From Rutstroemia sp. NJR-2017a BVV2 (Eukaryota; Ascomycota; Leotiomycetes; Helotiales; Rutstroemiaceae), in the NCBI GenBank assembly GCA_002946415.1, contig NJPS01000033.1:961480-1025479 (forward strand): DNA of 64,000 nucleotides, given 5' to 3'. The translations under genes were made by a program, and so were the position numbers. Positions 49,401 through 62,095 of this stretch are shown here, in pieces. The number at the start of each line of letters is the position of its first letter. Within the stretch, counting starts at the first letter, position 1. The notes below the pieces were generated by a model. That model was not told the DNA's origin. It saw only the letters and a program-made list of their open reading frames with translations, and searched no databases.

Positions 49401-49456
49401 TTTATTATATAAAGTAAAGAAGTTATTAATATATTATTTATAATTGGTAATCCTGT
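46455..49456 (+). repeat. TLH-type helicase repeat, copy 1: 5' part, strongly RIP-bleached
   Basis: Collinear with 56,147-59,230 of copy 2 (for example ttagcatcgatttgccgagg at 46,510 against ttagcatcgatttgccaagg; tagatcgagtatttggatat at 47,646 against the same text at 57,402). Most C and G have become T and A, and hardly any frame survives. The GNRA-repeat segment is visible as a purine-only tract at about 48,080-48,440. The copy stops at 49,456 inside the equivalent of ttggtagtcccgt (59,215-59,227), where Gypsy element 2 begins. Confidence 0.85.
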
Positions 49457-50006
49457 TGTTACAATATACTTAGAATGAAAGCCTAAGGACCTTAAGCTTA
49501 GAGAGTAGCTAACTACTATTCGGTAAAGTCGAATCATTGTATAGAGATTATATAATAAAGTAGAGTTTAGATATCTATATTTATAATATAGAGATAGGAA
49601 AAAGGTATTTATAATTATCAATATATCTTTATAAGGAACGGTACTACGGAAATAAGGTATTTAGGAATAGATAGGTACTAGAGTAATCAATAGTATCTTT
49701 AGTAGAACCTTAGGCTAGAATTATATAATATCCCAGTAGCTTCTAATAGTCCCAGTAATAAGAATTGATAGGATTGATAGAATAGTAGAGGATAAAGATC
49801 TATATAACTAGATAGTTTTTCTTAGTATATAAAGCTTTATACTCAATAACAATTACTACTTATTTATCTACTATTACAATTACGATTGATTCCCTATATA
49901 ACTGTTATCAATAATAAACCTACAATAGTACTATTAGTTATCGCAACCTCTAGTACTCGAAACTCTGACTATTTTTATATAACTCAGAAAACAAGTATTT
50001 ATAATA
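49457..50006 (+). repeat. Gypsy element 2, 5' LTR
   Basis: Starts tgttacaatatacttag (the unmutated TG survives) and ends agtatttataata. Pairs with 55,200-55,748. Confidence 0.85.
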
Positions 50007-50059
50007 TTTTAAGTATCTTTGTTACTTTATATACCGAATCGATATAATTCCAAACGATA

Positions 50060-53000
50060 CTACAATAACTAGATCTATAAACCAACTATCAGCTTTATTA
50101 CCTACTATAAATATAACTATATCTCTATTAGATTATAATAGCGATATCGCTATAGCTTATAGTAACGCCAATAATAAAGAAAATAATAGCGATAATGATA
50201 AACCTAAGGAGTTCAGATTCTAGGAAACCTTGAAGGTTATATTACTAGATAAATATAGTAATAATAGAAGGAAATTGGAAATCTTTCTTTTATAATTAGG
50301 AATATATTTCAGATTCAATATTGATAAGTTCGATATCCGAGATACTAAGAGTTTCTAAGTTGCCTCTTATCTAAAAGATAAAGTAGCTAAATAGATTGAA
50401 TCTTTTCTATCTAACTATTTCGAGAATAGCTACAATCTAGCTATAATGATAGTAACTACTATAGTTATATTTGTAAGCTACGAAAGATTCTATAAAGAGA
50501 TCAAGCAAATATTCGGGGATATCGATATTATAAGAACTACAGAATAACAACTCTTTAGTTTACAACAAACCGGATCTATAATTAACTATATAACGGAATT
50601 CCGAAAGTATAGAAATCAAACCAACTAGAGAACAATAGTATTATTTAGTTATTATACAAAAGGACTAAAAAGAAATATTAAACTTGAACTATCTCGAAGA
50701 GACCTAATTAATAATATAAACGATCTAATTAAAGAAACCATTTATATCAACAATAGGGACTATAAGTTTCAAAGAGAAATATACTTTAGTAATATAAACT
50801 AATACTTTCAACAATATCGATAGAATAAGAAAAGATTAAAGTTTTCTAAGAAACAATATACTAGGGAAGAGATTTATAATAACTTTATATAATTAGATAT
50901 GATAAGCTCAAAAAATAACCTTTCCTAGGATAAACAAAACTACTAATAAAAATAAAAGCTTTGCTTCGAGTACAGATTCCTAGGATATCAAATAAAAGAC
51001 TACCGAAAGAAGTCTCAAAGAATAAAGCTTAAGCAAACTAACTGGAAAGGAAAGAAATAGTTCAAGTCTATAATAGAATAAGATAGTAGCTAGACTATAT
51101 CTAAATATCAATTAAATATAATAAATAGTTATCAAACTACCTAAGAAATAGATTATATATAACTGATATAAACTATCTATTATAAGGATTCTTATCTAAT
51201 TTATAAAGCAGATAAGAAAGAAGTAAGTTAATATCCAAAAAAGCCTAGTAGCAAGAAAACTACTATTTAAAATAAACCTCCAAAGCAAGGAGAGATATAG
51301 TTTCTAGAAAAAATCAGTTACTATAAAACTAAATCTTAGAGATAAAAGGAATTTATAGGTTTACTAAGCAATAACAGACTCTGAAACAATTCTCGGAATA
51401 TCCGAGATCAACCGATTATAGATTACTACTATAAGCTAGAACTTGAGATCAGCTTTACTAGAATATAAAAAGAAACTCGAATCTATCGGAGGTTCAGAGA
51501 GTTTCAGTAATATAATCTATCAAGCAATAAAGAGGTTTGGGAGGTTATTCACCAATATAGTTATAAGGACTAGTGAAATATACTATTATAGGAATTGATT
51601 TAACTATAAAGGATAATATTATAGATCTTCAGATATGAAGTATCTACCAAATATATCGATATTCCTATTAAACGAATCCTCAGAATAAGGACTGGAACAA
51701 ACCTAAATATAGTCTGGGAAGATATAATCGATATCTAGAAGAGGTTCTTTGGTTTTATAAAAGATAGCAAGTCTATAGTTATAAATCGAAATTAGAAAAG
51801 AATTAATCAGGAATAACTTACTAAAGGTATAAACAGGGAGCTAGCTAAGAAGCTTAAAGCTATCTTAAAGTCGAGATAGATCCTTTGTAAAGTATATATA
51901 AATAGGTACTTGCTTCGAGCAATAATAGACTTAGAAGTAATAGAGAATTTTATAATACTAGAAGCTATAGTATTAGTAAGATTGCAAATTCTCGAGAAAC
52001 TAGTTCTATATAGATTCTACCTTATTAATAGATAATTAGCTAAAAAGGATAAATTAGTTTAATACAAAACATAAGAATTTGAGATATAGCTAGAATAGTA
52101 TTCTAAATAGATAAAATTAGATTTGGTCTTATTAGAAGGATACCAACTAATTTTAGAAATACTATAACTAAAGAACTATAATCTATATATCAACTAGATT
52201 ACAATAACTATATAGTATAACAAATATAAGTATAAAACAAAGTTTGTATAGAATCTCATAAGACTAATACCCAATTAGGAGCTAAAGGTAATATATTTAC
52301 CAAGATCGGATATCTTAGCTCAGGATCCTCTACTAAAAGATATATTAGTATAATACCAGAAATATACCGAGATCTTCAAGAAAAGGCTTTATAAAGATAT
52401 CTTACCAAAGTACTAGCTTTAGGATTATAAAATAAAATTGGAAGAAAAAAAGGAACTACTATTCTTACCAATTATACTACTATCAAAGGAGAAACTCAGA
52501 ATACTTTAAGAATATATTATAGAAAATTTAGCAAAAGGATTTATCAGAAAATCCTATTTATCTATAGATATACCAATCTTCTTTGTACCTAAACTCTATA
52601 ATACAAAATTAAGACTAGTTATCGACTACCGAAAACTGAATATTATTACTATTAAGAATCGATATATATTATTATTAGCTAATAAGCTATAAGATCGAAT
52701 CGGGAAAGTTAAATATTTCACTAAGTTGGATTAGTATACAGGATTCAACCTAATCCGAATCAAGGAAGGAAATAAGTAGAAAATAGTATTTCATATATAA
52801 TATAGATATTATAAATACTAAGTTATATCTTTCAGGTTTACCAATATATCTATAATATATATATATTTAGTTAATAACTTGTTAAGAAAGTATCTTAACA
52901 ACTATTATATAATATACTTAGATAATATCTTAATCTTTATTAAAACTTTTAAAGAATATATCAAGATTATATAAGAAATATTATAGATTCTGATAGATAT

Positions 53001-55180
53001 AGATATCTTACTTAAACCTTCGAAATACAAATTCTATATTACTAGAACCGAGTTCTTAGGATATATTATTAGGATTTACAGACTCGAAATAAATCTAGAA
53101 AAAGTAAAAGAAGTTTTAAAATAGATATAGCTTATTATAATCAAAGAAATATAATTATTCTTGAAATTTGCAAACTTCTATAGATAATTTATCAAGGATT
53201 ATTCGAAAATCGCAATACTATTTACAAAGCTAACCAAGAAGGATTATAAATACAAATAAAGTAATATAGTATAAAAAGTATTTGAGATCTTCAAACAAAC
53301 CTTCATATAGATACTAGTTCTTATTATCTTCAATCCAGAACTACTAATCATTATTGAGATAGATATATCAGATTATATATTAGATATAGTTCTTAGCTAG
53401 CTAGGTAAAGATAAGAAGTTATAATCGATAATATATTATTCAAGAAAGCTTCAGTCGGCCAAACTGAACTACGAAATTTATAATAAGGAGTTTCTAGTAA
53501 TTGTCGATATTTTCAGAGAATAGAGAGTTTATCTTGAAGAATCTAAATATATAGTCTAGGTTTACTTAGATTATAAAAATTTGGTATATTTTATAACGAC
53601 CAAAGTTCTAAATAGACGATAGATATAATAAACAGAAATATTAACTATATACGATTTCAAGATACTATATATCAAAGGAAACGAAAATACTAAAGCTGAT
53701 ATACTTAGTAAGAAACCGGAATATCTAGAGAATAAGATATATAAATCATATACTATATTTCGCTAGAATAGAGATTCATTAGTATTCAACTTAGCCTAAT
53801 TAGCTATAATAACATTACTTTGTAATAACTATTTGGAGAAATAAATACAAAGGTATTATAGAAATAATTCTACTACAAAATAAGTATTAGAATAACTAGA
53901 TAAAGGATTTATAATTAAAGATAAAGTTATATACTTCTATAGAAAGATATATATCTCTTCGACCTTAGTAAAACAATTTACTTAAAAACAATATAAGCTT
54001 CCGGTTTACAGATATCAAGGAATTACTAAGATATTTATAAGGATTAAGGTAAATTTATATTTCCTGCAAATAAAGAAGATAATTAAAGAAGTTATCGGAA
54101 ACTGCGATATCTGTATATAAAACAAGACTTTATAGTATATTCTATATAACTAACTCAAAACTCCGGATATATCTACTTAGCTATAAAAGTCTATTATATA
54201 GGATTTTGTAGTTAAACTACTATCCTTAAAGAACCTAATAATAGAAGTAATATATAATTCTATCCTAGTTATAGTAGATCGATTAACAAAGTTTGGATAT
54301 ATGATTCTATATAAAGAAAGTAGTATAGCTAAGGATTTAGTCTATATATTTCTAAGAATAGTAACCAGTATATATAAAGTATCTACCGAAATCATCTCGG
54401 ACCAAGATAAGCTTTTTACCTCGAAATTTTGGTAGATACTTATAACCTTACTAGGAATTAAGAGAAAACTCTCGATAATATTCTATCTACAAATAGATAG
54501 TTAAATAGAATAATTGAACCAGATTATAGAACAATACTTAAGATATTATATCAATTATAGATAAGATAATTAGATAGAACTACTACTATTTATATAGTTT
54601 GCTTATAATACTACAGAGGTAACTACTACAAATATAATACTAATATATACCAATTTTAGCTTCGAACCCAAAATATATAATATACAGTTATTAGATATAG
54701 TAAAATCAGATATAGCAATAACGAAAGCAAAAGATCTTAGGAATCTATATAAACAATTATTATTTGATATCAAGTTCATAGTATAACAAATAGTATACTA
54801 CTATAATACAAAGTATAATATAGAACCAATATTTAAAAAGAGGAATAAAGTTTACCTTCTCAGATAAAATATCAATACAAAAAGACCAAATAATAAACTG
54901 GATTATAAGAAACTAGGATCCTTCAAAATTGTTAAAATAGTTGGATTAGTTAACTATTACCTCGAATTACCAAAAACAATAAATATATACTCGGTATTTT
55001 ATATTTCATTTCTAAAACTAGTATTACTAGAAATACCAAATATATTATATACCGAAATTGAATTACTTAACTCAAATACCGAATATAAAATCGAAAAGAT
55101 ACTAGACCAGAAGTATATTAGAAAGAAACTTTATTACTTAATCAAATAAAAAAGTTATCTATATTCAGAAAATATATAGG
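50060..55180 (+). pseudogene. Gypsy element 2 gag-pol remnant, RT active site mutated
   Basis: Plus-strand gag, protease, RT, integrase and chromodomain are recognisable by similarity to element 1 (2,143-7,197) but broken every few dozen codons. The RT core reads IIYLDNILIF: the YxDD motif at 52,915-52,926 is TAC TTA GAT AAT, so the second catalytic Asp has become Asn by G-to-A. The chromodomain end EKILDQKYI and KLYYLI is still visible near 55,090-55,145. No function expected. Confidence 0.85.
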
Positions 55181-55199
55181 AATCAGTTAAGAACCTGAA

Positions 55200-55748
55200 T
55201 ATTATAACTACAGATTATATAACGGCCTAAAGACCTTAGGCTCAAAGAGTAGTTCCCCGGAATCAGTAAGGTAAATCTTTGTACAAAGATTATATAATAA
55301 AGAGAAGTCAAGGTATTCATACCTCTGGTATAGAGATAGGAAAGGTATCAATATTTATTAGTATACTTCTAATAGAAACAGTACTCTATATAGGGAGGTA
55401 TCTATCAAAAGGATAGTACCTGAAATATCAAAGATACCTTTAGTAGAACCTTAAGCAGAAACTATATAATATCCCACCAAGTTCCGGTAATCCCAATTAT
55501 AGGAATTGATAGAACTGATAGGATAATAGAGAACGAAAATCTATATAACTAGATAGTATTTCCTTAGTATATAGAGCTTTGTACTCAATAACAATTACTA
55601 CTTGTTTACCTATCATTATAATTATAATCGATTCCTTATATAACTATTATCAATAATAAACCTACAATAGTATTATTAGTTGTCGCGACCTCTAGTACTC
55701 GAGATCCTGACCACTTCTATATAACTCAGAAGACAAGTATTTGTAATA
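55200..55748 (+). repeat. Gypsy LTR shared by element 2 (3') and truncated element 3 (5')
   Basis: Starts tattataactacagattat and ends gtatttgtaata. It is followed directly by a second copy of the gag leader (ttttgagtacccttattact; compare 50,007). One LTR thus serves two internal regions, as after recombination between two tandem insertions. Confidence 0.85.
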
Positions 55749-56146
55749 TTTTGAGTACCCTTATTACTTTATATACCGAATCGATATAGCTCCAAATAAT
55801 ACTATAATAGCTAGGCCCGCAAGTCAATTACCAGTCTTATCGCTTACCGCAAATACAACTATATCTCCATCAGATTATAATAGCGACATTGCTATAGCTT
55901 ATAGTAACACCAACAACAAGGAAAGCAATAGCAACAATAATAAGCCAAAGGAGTTTAGATTCCAGGAAACCTTGAAAGTCGCACTACCAGACAAATATAG
56001 TAGTAATAGAAAGAAATTGGAAACCTTTCTTTTATAATTAGGAATATATTTCAAATTCAATACTAACAAGTTCGATACCCAAGATACTAAAAGTCTCTAG
56101 ACTGCTTCTTACCTAAGAGACGAAGTAGCTAAATAGATTAAACCTA
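55749..56146 (+). mobile_element. Truncated Gypsy element 3: leader and start of gag
   Basis: Matches 50,007-50,405 but is less bleached (KEFRFQETLKVALPDKYSSN is readable around 55,948-56,008). It ends abruptly at aaacctatcc, where TLH copy 2 begins. Confidence 0.8.
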
Positions 56147-56829
56147 TCCATAATTACACAACGGACTTGGGGTCAAGTCTATTTGTTTCCCAGCCAAATT
56201 TTTAGCATCGATTTGCCAAGGGGGTCAAGTCCATTTAGGTCAAGTCCATTTATTAGGGTTAGGTATTCCCGGGCTCGGACGAGGCTCAAATTCGAGTATG
56301 AATTAAGGTCGACCGATGCGATACCAATACTGTCGAGGTTTTCCCCAGAATCCTATGAGAAGGTGAGTTATACGACGAGATAGTTGTCGTCGTCGATTTT
56401 TGATAGGGTAAGCCCATATATAGACCATACCACCTGTACAGGGGTCCTGTCCGCCTATGTACAGGCCAAGTTACGAGAGGCATAGGCCCCGTCCAGCCAA
56501 ATATTCATCCCAAGCATCTAGTGGGATACAAAAGTATAAATGAATCAAATCGGAAATATCTACTAGTCATTGCAATATATAGGTTCATAGTATAAATGTA
56601 GAATATATTTAAACCAACTATTGTAATATATAGGTTCAAAGTATGAATGTAGAATATATTTAAACAATGAAGCCCATATAGAACAATTCAAGAAATATAA
56701 GAAATTTTATATATTTCAAGTTTAAAAGTAAAACCTATTTAATATATCTAATACTATAGAACCGTTTGTTCATTTCCCGGTATAAGGAGTTATTATATGT
56801 TCGGTATACAAGTATACTGTATTGCCTAG

Positions 56830-59800
56830 TTATATCGATGTCTATTTGAAGGACAAACAGAAGCATCGGGCAGTGAAAGGTGACCGAGAACGGATTGTGG
56901 AAGCTATCCAAACCATTCGAGGATTGAAAACCAAAACAGTAGAGTTGAACTATTTAGTATTTCCTTTGGTAAGTAACCCCTTTATCCCTATATTACAATA
57001 GGCCTGGACCGACGGATTGAGATATCGATTGTACAACGAGTATAGCAACCTATACCTATATATTGTATATTAAGTCCGAAAAATCCAAGAGCATTATCGT
57101 TAAGTATACCAATAGGAGAACCTGCAAGAGAAAGGCCGACCAGAGGTAGGGAGAGAGATACCGGTTCTATGGAGAAATGGGGTCCATTACCAGCATTTTT
57201 TCGTGTGTGGACCGGGCACCCAGTATTTCGAGGTTCAAGCAGTAGGATCCCGTCCTGCTATACTATCTGGAGATGTCGATTTGGAGGCTATTAAGAAACG
57301 ATTAAACCAGGAGATACAACAAGCTGAAGAGGAAGCCCGTCGCCAGATTACCGAACCGGAGGAATCCTGAGAGCCCAATCCATGGTTATATTGAGTAGGA
57401 TAGATCGAGTATTTGGATATATTGGATCGGAAGGAATTGCGAGTATTGATTGCCCCGGTGAAGAACGACAAGCTCGAGTTGGAAGTGTTATATAAGGCGT
57501 TTGATTGGTTAATTCAAGATATACAGTATCATTGTATTCGATCGATAGTAGGATTGGAGGTATTATTTAAGGCGAACCGAAAGGAGATAGATAAAGATAT
57601 CCGGATACCGTTTGATAGTTGGATAGATATTACTACTGTTTTGCGGTATATAGAGGTTTGTAAGCAGTTAATATATTACATTTTCCGGTATAAAGATATT
57701 GAATCCGAGAAGCAGCCGGGATTTAAGTTGACGGAGAGGTAACAGATGGCTATTGCCGAGGTATGGACGAACATGGAGGAGTTTGTATAGTAGAAGAAGG
57801 AGCATAAGGGAGATTCAGGAGGCGGGGTAGAAGGCGGGGTAGGAGGCAGAGCAGGAGACGGGGTAGGAAGCAGGGTAGGAAGCAAGGCAGGAAACAAAGC
57901 GGGAAGCAAAGTAGGAAACAGGGCAGGAAGCAGGATAGGAAACAGGGCAAGAAACAGGGCAGGAAACAGGGCAGGAAATAGAGCAGGAAACAGGGCAGGG
58001 GAGGAGAAGGAAGATTCAGGAAGTAGAACAGAGGAGGAAGAGGGAGATTCAGGAAGCGGGGTAGAAGAGGGGGGAGATTCAGAAAACAGGGCAGAAAAGG
58101 GGGGATATTCAGGGAGCGGGGCAAAGGAGGAAGAGGGAGAATCGGACGAAGAGATTGAATGGATAGGCCGGATTCAGCGACAGATTTTGCGGGTATGGAT
58201 TATATTGTTAAACCAGCTATTGCAAGACAACGAGTATAAGAGTATATTGATTAGTGGATTGGCCGTTTTAGGTATACAGGAAGACGAAGGGTAGTTGGAT
58301 GCCGAGGATTATACATCCAAATATTCGGCCGTGATCAAGTTGGCCCGGTTGATGATCGTCCAAGAGGCATACAAGCGTCGACGGGAGGCTATTGTACAAT
58401 ACGAGGAGCGTAGGTGGAGTACCGAGGTCGCCCGGGAGAAAGTATCCAGCTATTATATATTGACCCGGGGGTTGGTGTATTTGTTCATGACCATAACCTA
58501 CAGTGGTCAGGATCCCTGGCCTATACAGTGGTTATATCGTAGTCGGTCGTACGGTTTCAAGATCCGGTATACCACTACCGCCGAAGGGAAGATCCAGTGG
58601 ATTGGGGATGATATATTATATCCCAAGATCCGGTTTAGTATAAGCCAATTCCGTAGGATGATTCATAGGTTGATAGGGGAGGCCCGAGAGGAGTTATAGG
58701 AGAAGTTGATAGTCGTGAGGGTAGGTGGAGACAGAGATATGGATATAAAGCAGGTATTACCGATCCATTGGGACTATATGGTGGACCAGCTATCCGAGAC
58801 CCAAGTAGAGTAGTCGTTTTTGGAGGATAAGCGGAATCCGTTCGCAGTATACAAGCAGTGGTGGTTGTATAAGAGGATATATAAGGAGGAGCAGTTGCGA
58901 GAGCAATTCATAGACGGGGCAGGGAGGTGGAAGAGGGAAGCCATCGCTGTATATCAGTATTATATAGAACGGTTCCAGGAGTTATTGTGGGTATTGATAT
59001 ATTTGTATGGTGGGCAGCCCGCCTGTGCCCCGGAGTTGTTGGATATACGGTAGAAGAACACAGTATACAGGGGTATCCGGAACATTTTCATCGAGGAGGG
59101 GTTGGTCGTATTCGTAGCTATGTACCATAAGGGGTATCGGAGTAGTAGTAATATCAAGATCATATACCGGTATTTGCTATACGAGGTAGGGGAGTTGTTG
59201 GTGTATTATTTGTGGTTGGTAGTCCCGTTTTGGGAGAAGGTGCAGTTCCAGATGACGGGAAGGCCGAGTAGCAGTCCATTTGTATAGGGAGATAGGGAGA
59301 AAAAGGAGTACCAGCAGTGGATAGGACCGAAACGGAAGCTGCTGCTGTCATCGAAGGAGACCAAGGATATTACCCGAGAATAGGAGAGGGATGATCCAGG
59401 AGACAAGGGTACGGACGAGAGTGCAGGCGAGGGTGTAGATAAGGGTGCAGATGAGTCGCGAGGTCAGCAGAGGTTGTGGGCCCAGCAGCAGTCCCGTTTG
59501 TGGACGTCCGAACGAGTATAGAAGATTTTAAAAGAAGGTACTATACGATAGATAGAGGTGGATAGGTTGAATATTAGTGTATATCGCCAGATTGCCATTA
59601 CTATATCCCGGCGGTATTGTCACGAAGACCGATTCGAGGAGGAGAAGACGGTATTGGACGAGAGTGAGGGGTGGGACGAGGACAATACCGAAGGGGACGA
59701 TCTATAGGATTTGCAAGCCGGTTACAGGACCTATATGGCCGGTATGATTTATATCCGGGAGTTGATGGAAGGTGACAATTCCATTATTAGCCGTCGGGAG

Positions 59801-62095
59801 AAGTTCCGATACATCAGCTATATATAGCATTGTTTTTTGGGGTTTCCGTCTGCCCATCAAGGGGTGGGTATAAGTGGAAGAGCCAAGCAAAAGCGGCAGA
59901 TATATGAGAAGGAGATACAGGATATACAGTAGGCCTGGTAGAAGCGATTGCGCGATATCGATATCCATACCGTATTGGAGAAGATGTTGGGAAATGTAGT
60001 GCAGTTCCGGGGATTGCAAGAGCCTGTGTTGCATACTATCATGAAGCACCAGAGCCCTGTTGTGGCCGTGATAGGCACCGGGGTAGGGAAGATATTGTTG
60101 TTCTAGTTGCCGGCCAAGAGTATAAGTTCCGGGACGACCATCGTTATCAGCCCGTTGGTATCGTTGCAGGAGCATATAGTAGAGCGATATCAGCAGGTGG
60201 GGATTTCGTATGTTAAGTGGGATCCCCGCTAGTGCCATTTTGCCAGCCAGATGGTCATCGTCATGCCGGAGGCTGTAGTCAGTAAGATGTTTGGGACGTT
60301 TTTGGACCAGTTGTAAAAGTTGTATTTATTAGAGCGATTTGTGTTTGACGAGTATCACATAGTATTGGATAGCACCGCCGAGTTCCGGCCCAAGATACGG
60401 CAAGTAGGGGAGTTGATGGAACAGGGGGTGTAGATGGTGTATTTGACGGCCATGTTGCCACCCTATACCGAGCCCGAGTTTATGAAGATCATACGGATCC
60501 CGGCCGACGAGGTACGTATGTTCCGGTCCCCCACCAGCCGTCCGAACATTGCATATGCTGTGGTGGAGTACGAGGAGGAGGAGGAGGATATATATGGGCG
60601 AGGGGAGATTGCAGCCGTATATCGGTTAGTAGAGCAGAAGTTGGAAGAATACATCGCGCCCGCGAAGATCATCATATACAGCAGCAGTATTGTCACCACA
60701 CAGGAGGTCAGTCGTATATTGGGATACTATATATATTACCGCGACGTGGGGGAGGCCGCTGTCAAAGATGAGATCCGGAAGGCGTAGGAGAGTACCGATG
60801 GACGGGTAGTCGTGGCTACCAATGTATTTGGATTAGGCATCGACTGGCCGGATATATGGGTGGTGGTGTACGTAGGGCCGATTTACCAGATACGGAATTA
60901 TAGTTAGGAGAGTGGGTATGTAGGGCGGGATGGGCAGTGAAGTGAAGCCATCATTATGATGCCGGTAGGACGACAAGAGGCATTGTAGAAGGTACAGGCG
61001 TATGTATAGTACCGGCCGGGCCTGTTCCATATTTCCATGACAGCCCAGGAGAAGCAGCGGATCGAGCAGCAGAAGGTGGAGCAATTTGTAAGCGGGGCCC
61101 GGTATCACCGGGTGTATTTGGACCAAGAGATGGATGAGCGAATTGATCGGGTAAGGTATAAGGACGAGGAGGAGTATTATGATGTGTGCCAGGCTAGCGA
61201 TGCCACGATGGACGAATTAGATATCCAGCGGCAAGTATATATCCCACGCAAGCACGTGAGGCAAGACCGGTAGATCGACTGCGCCATGGATAGTGCTATC
61301 GATATACCCAGCAGTAGTGTTCCCGCAAGCTACGGGTTTCCGAGCAGCCTAGGGCCTATTCCCGGTTCATCACCCCCAGGGTCCCAGGAGAGCATGGAGA
61401 GTTTGGACCCGGGGTTGATGGCCCACCGGATTAGTCTATAGGAATGTGGATTATTCGTATCACAGTAGAGCCAGCGGCAACAGCAGCGGGTCCAGGGGCA
61501 GGCACAGAAGCGGCAAGTAGGTGGCGAGATATGGGATATAGAGAATCGTTTGGACTAGTAGGTGGGGAAGTGCCTGTTGTGTTATATCCGGAAGTGTACC
61601 GGGAGCCCTGTGAATTTCCAGTATCGGTTGGATATATACGAGGATACCGAGCAGGAATTGGTATATATGGAAGTCCAAGTATTGCAGCAGATCCAGTTTC
61701 AGGAGTATACAAGTTGTTATAATTGTGGCGTGATATAGCAGGTTTGCAGTAGATAGGAAGAGGTTCGGGTGGGGAAGCAGAAGTTTGCGCGGATCGAGGA
61801 GGGAGTATATCAATATACGGGGATCGTTCGGCCAGTAGTCGTAGCTATCATAGTAGCAGGGCCAGTAGAGGTAGTCGAGGAAGCAGTTTGGTTATATATA
61901 TAGGCCGAGGATATTTGGGGCATCAATAAGAAGTTAGAGGAGGGTAAAGAAGATAAAGTAAAAAGAGGGATATTAGTATAGTTTAGTCAGAGGGTGATTT
62001 GGGGGTTAGTCAAGGTAAGTATTTTATTACAAACGTTTTACCGGTTGACTATTGGGTTAGAGGAATAGATAAAAAAGAATAGAAGAAGGTTATAA
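56830..62095 (+). pseudogene. Telomere-linked RecQ-type helicase (TLH-like), RIP-degraded
   Basis: A long plus-strand frame cut mostly by TAG/TGA. N-terminal parts: DVYLKDKQKHRAVKGDRERI (about 56,840), LEVLYKAFDWLIQDI (57,480), the tetrapeptide repeat, then YILTRGLVYLFMTITYSGQD, DDILYPKIRFSISQFRRMIH and HWDYMVDQLSE. Helicase core: GTGVGKI at 60,074-60,094 (Walker A, Ser/Thr replaced by Ile), TTIVISPLVSLQEHI, FDEYH at 60,344-60,358 (DExH box), VVVATNVFGLGIDWPDIW (motif V), and ESGYVGRDGQ near 60,908-60,937 (motif VI, where the family has Arg-Ala). C-terminal Cys motifs (CLLCY, CYNCG) near 61,570-61,725. The family sits next to telomeres in many fungi and is thought to aid telomere maintenance by recombination. 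This copy cannot make full-length protein. Confidence 0.8.
57819..57996 (+). repeat. 12-bp tandem repeat encoding G-N/S-R/K-A/V tetrapeptides
   Basis: The unit ggaaacagggca and variants recur about fifteen times within the TLH frame, giving GNRAGSKVGNRAGSRI... The bleached equivalent in copy 1 is at about 48,080-48,240. Confidence 0.85.

Larger units (their letters stand above)
49457..55748 (+). mobile_element. Ty3/Gypsy chromovirus element 2, inserted in TLH copy 1
   Basis: LTRs 49,457-50,006 and 55,200-55,748 (about 550 bp) are related to but longer than those of element 1. The internal region parallels element 1 in the opposite orientation: gag (50,100-51,300), RT (52,400-53,000), integrase (54,200-54,440) and chromodomain (54,900-55,140). 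It is more heavily RIP-damaged. The segment holding the antisense ORF in element 1 is absent: the 3' LTR follows the chromodomain by only about 40 bp. Left flank cctgt (49,452-49,456) would be one target duplication; the right flank is not TLH but another Gypsy 5' end, so no matching duplication is found. Confidence 0.9.
56147..62095 (+). repeat. TLH-type helicase repeat, copy 2 (nearly full length)
   Basis: Starts ataattacacaacggactt, the same border as copy 1. Its 5' non-coding part has ggtcaagtccattta in tandem and one ttagggttagg (56,253-56,263). The body carries the helicase pseudogene. G/C content and codons are far better preserved than in copy 1, so it is younger or was hit by fewer RIP rounds. 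Confidence 0.8.

Noticed and set aside
56971..57003. Possible intron gtaagt...acaatag in the TLH frame
   Set aside because: Only 33 bp, below the usual fungal minimum, so not called.
57676..58124. Pro/Leu/Cys-rich minus-strand ORFs
   Set aside because: Complement of the TLH tetrapeptide repeat in copy 2.
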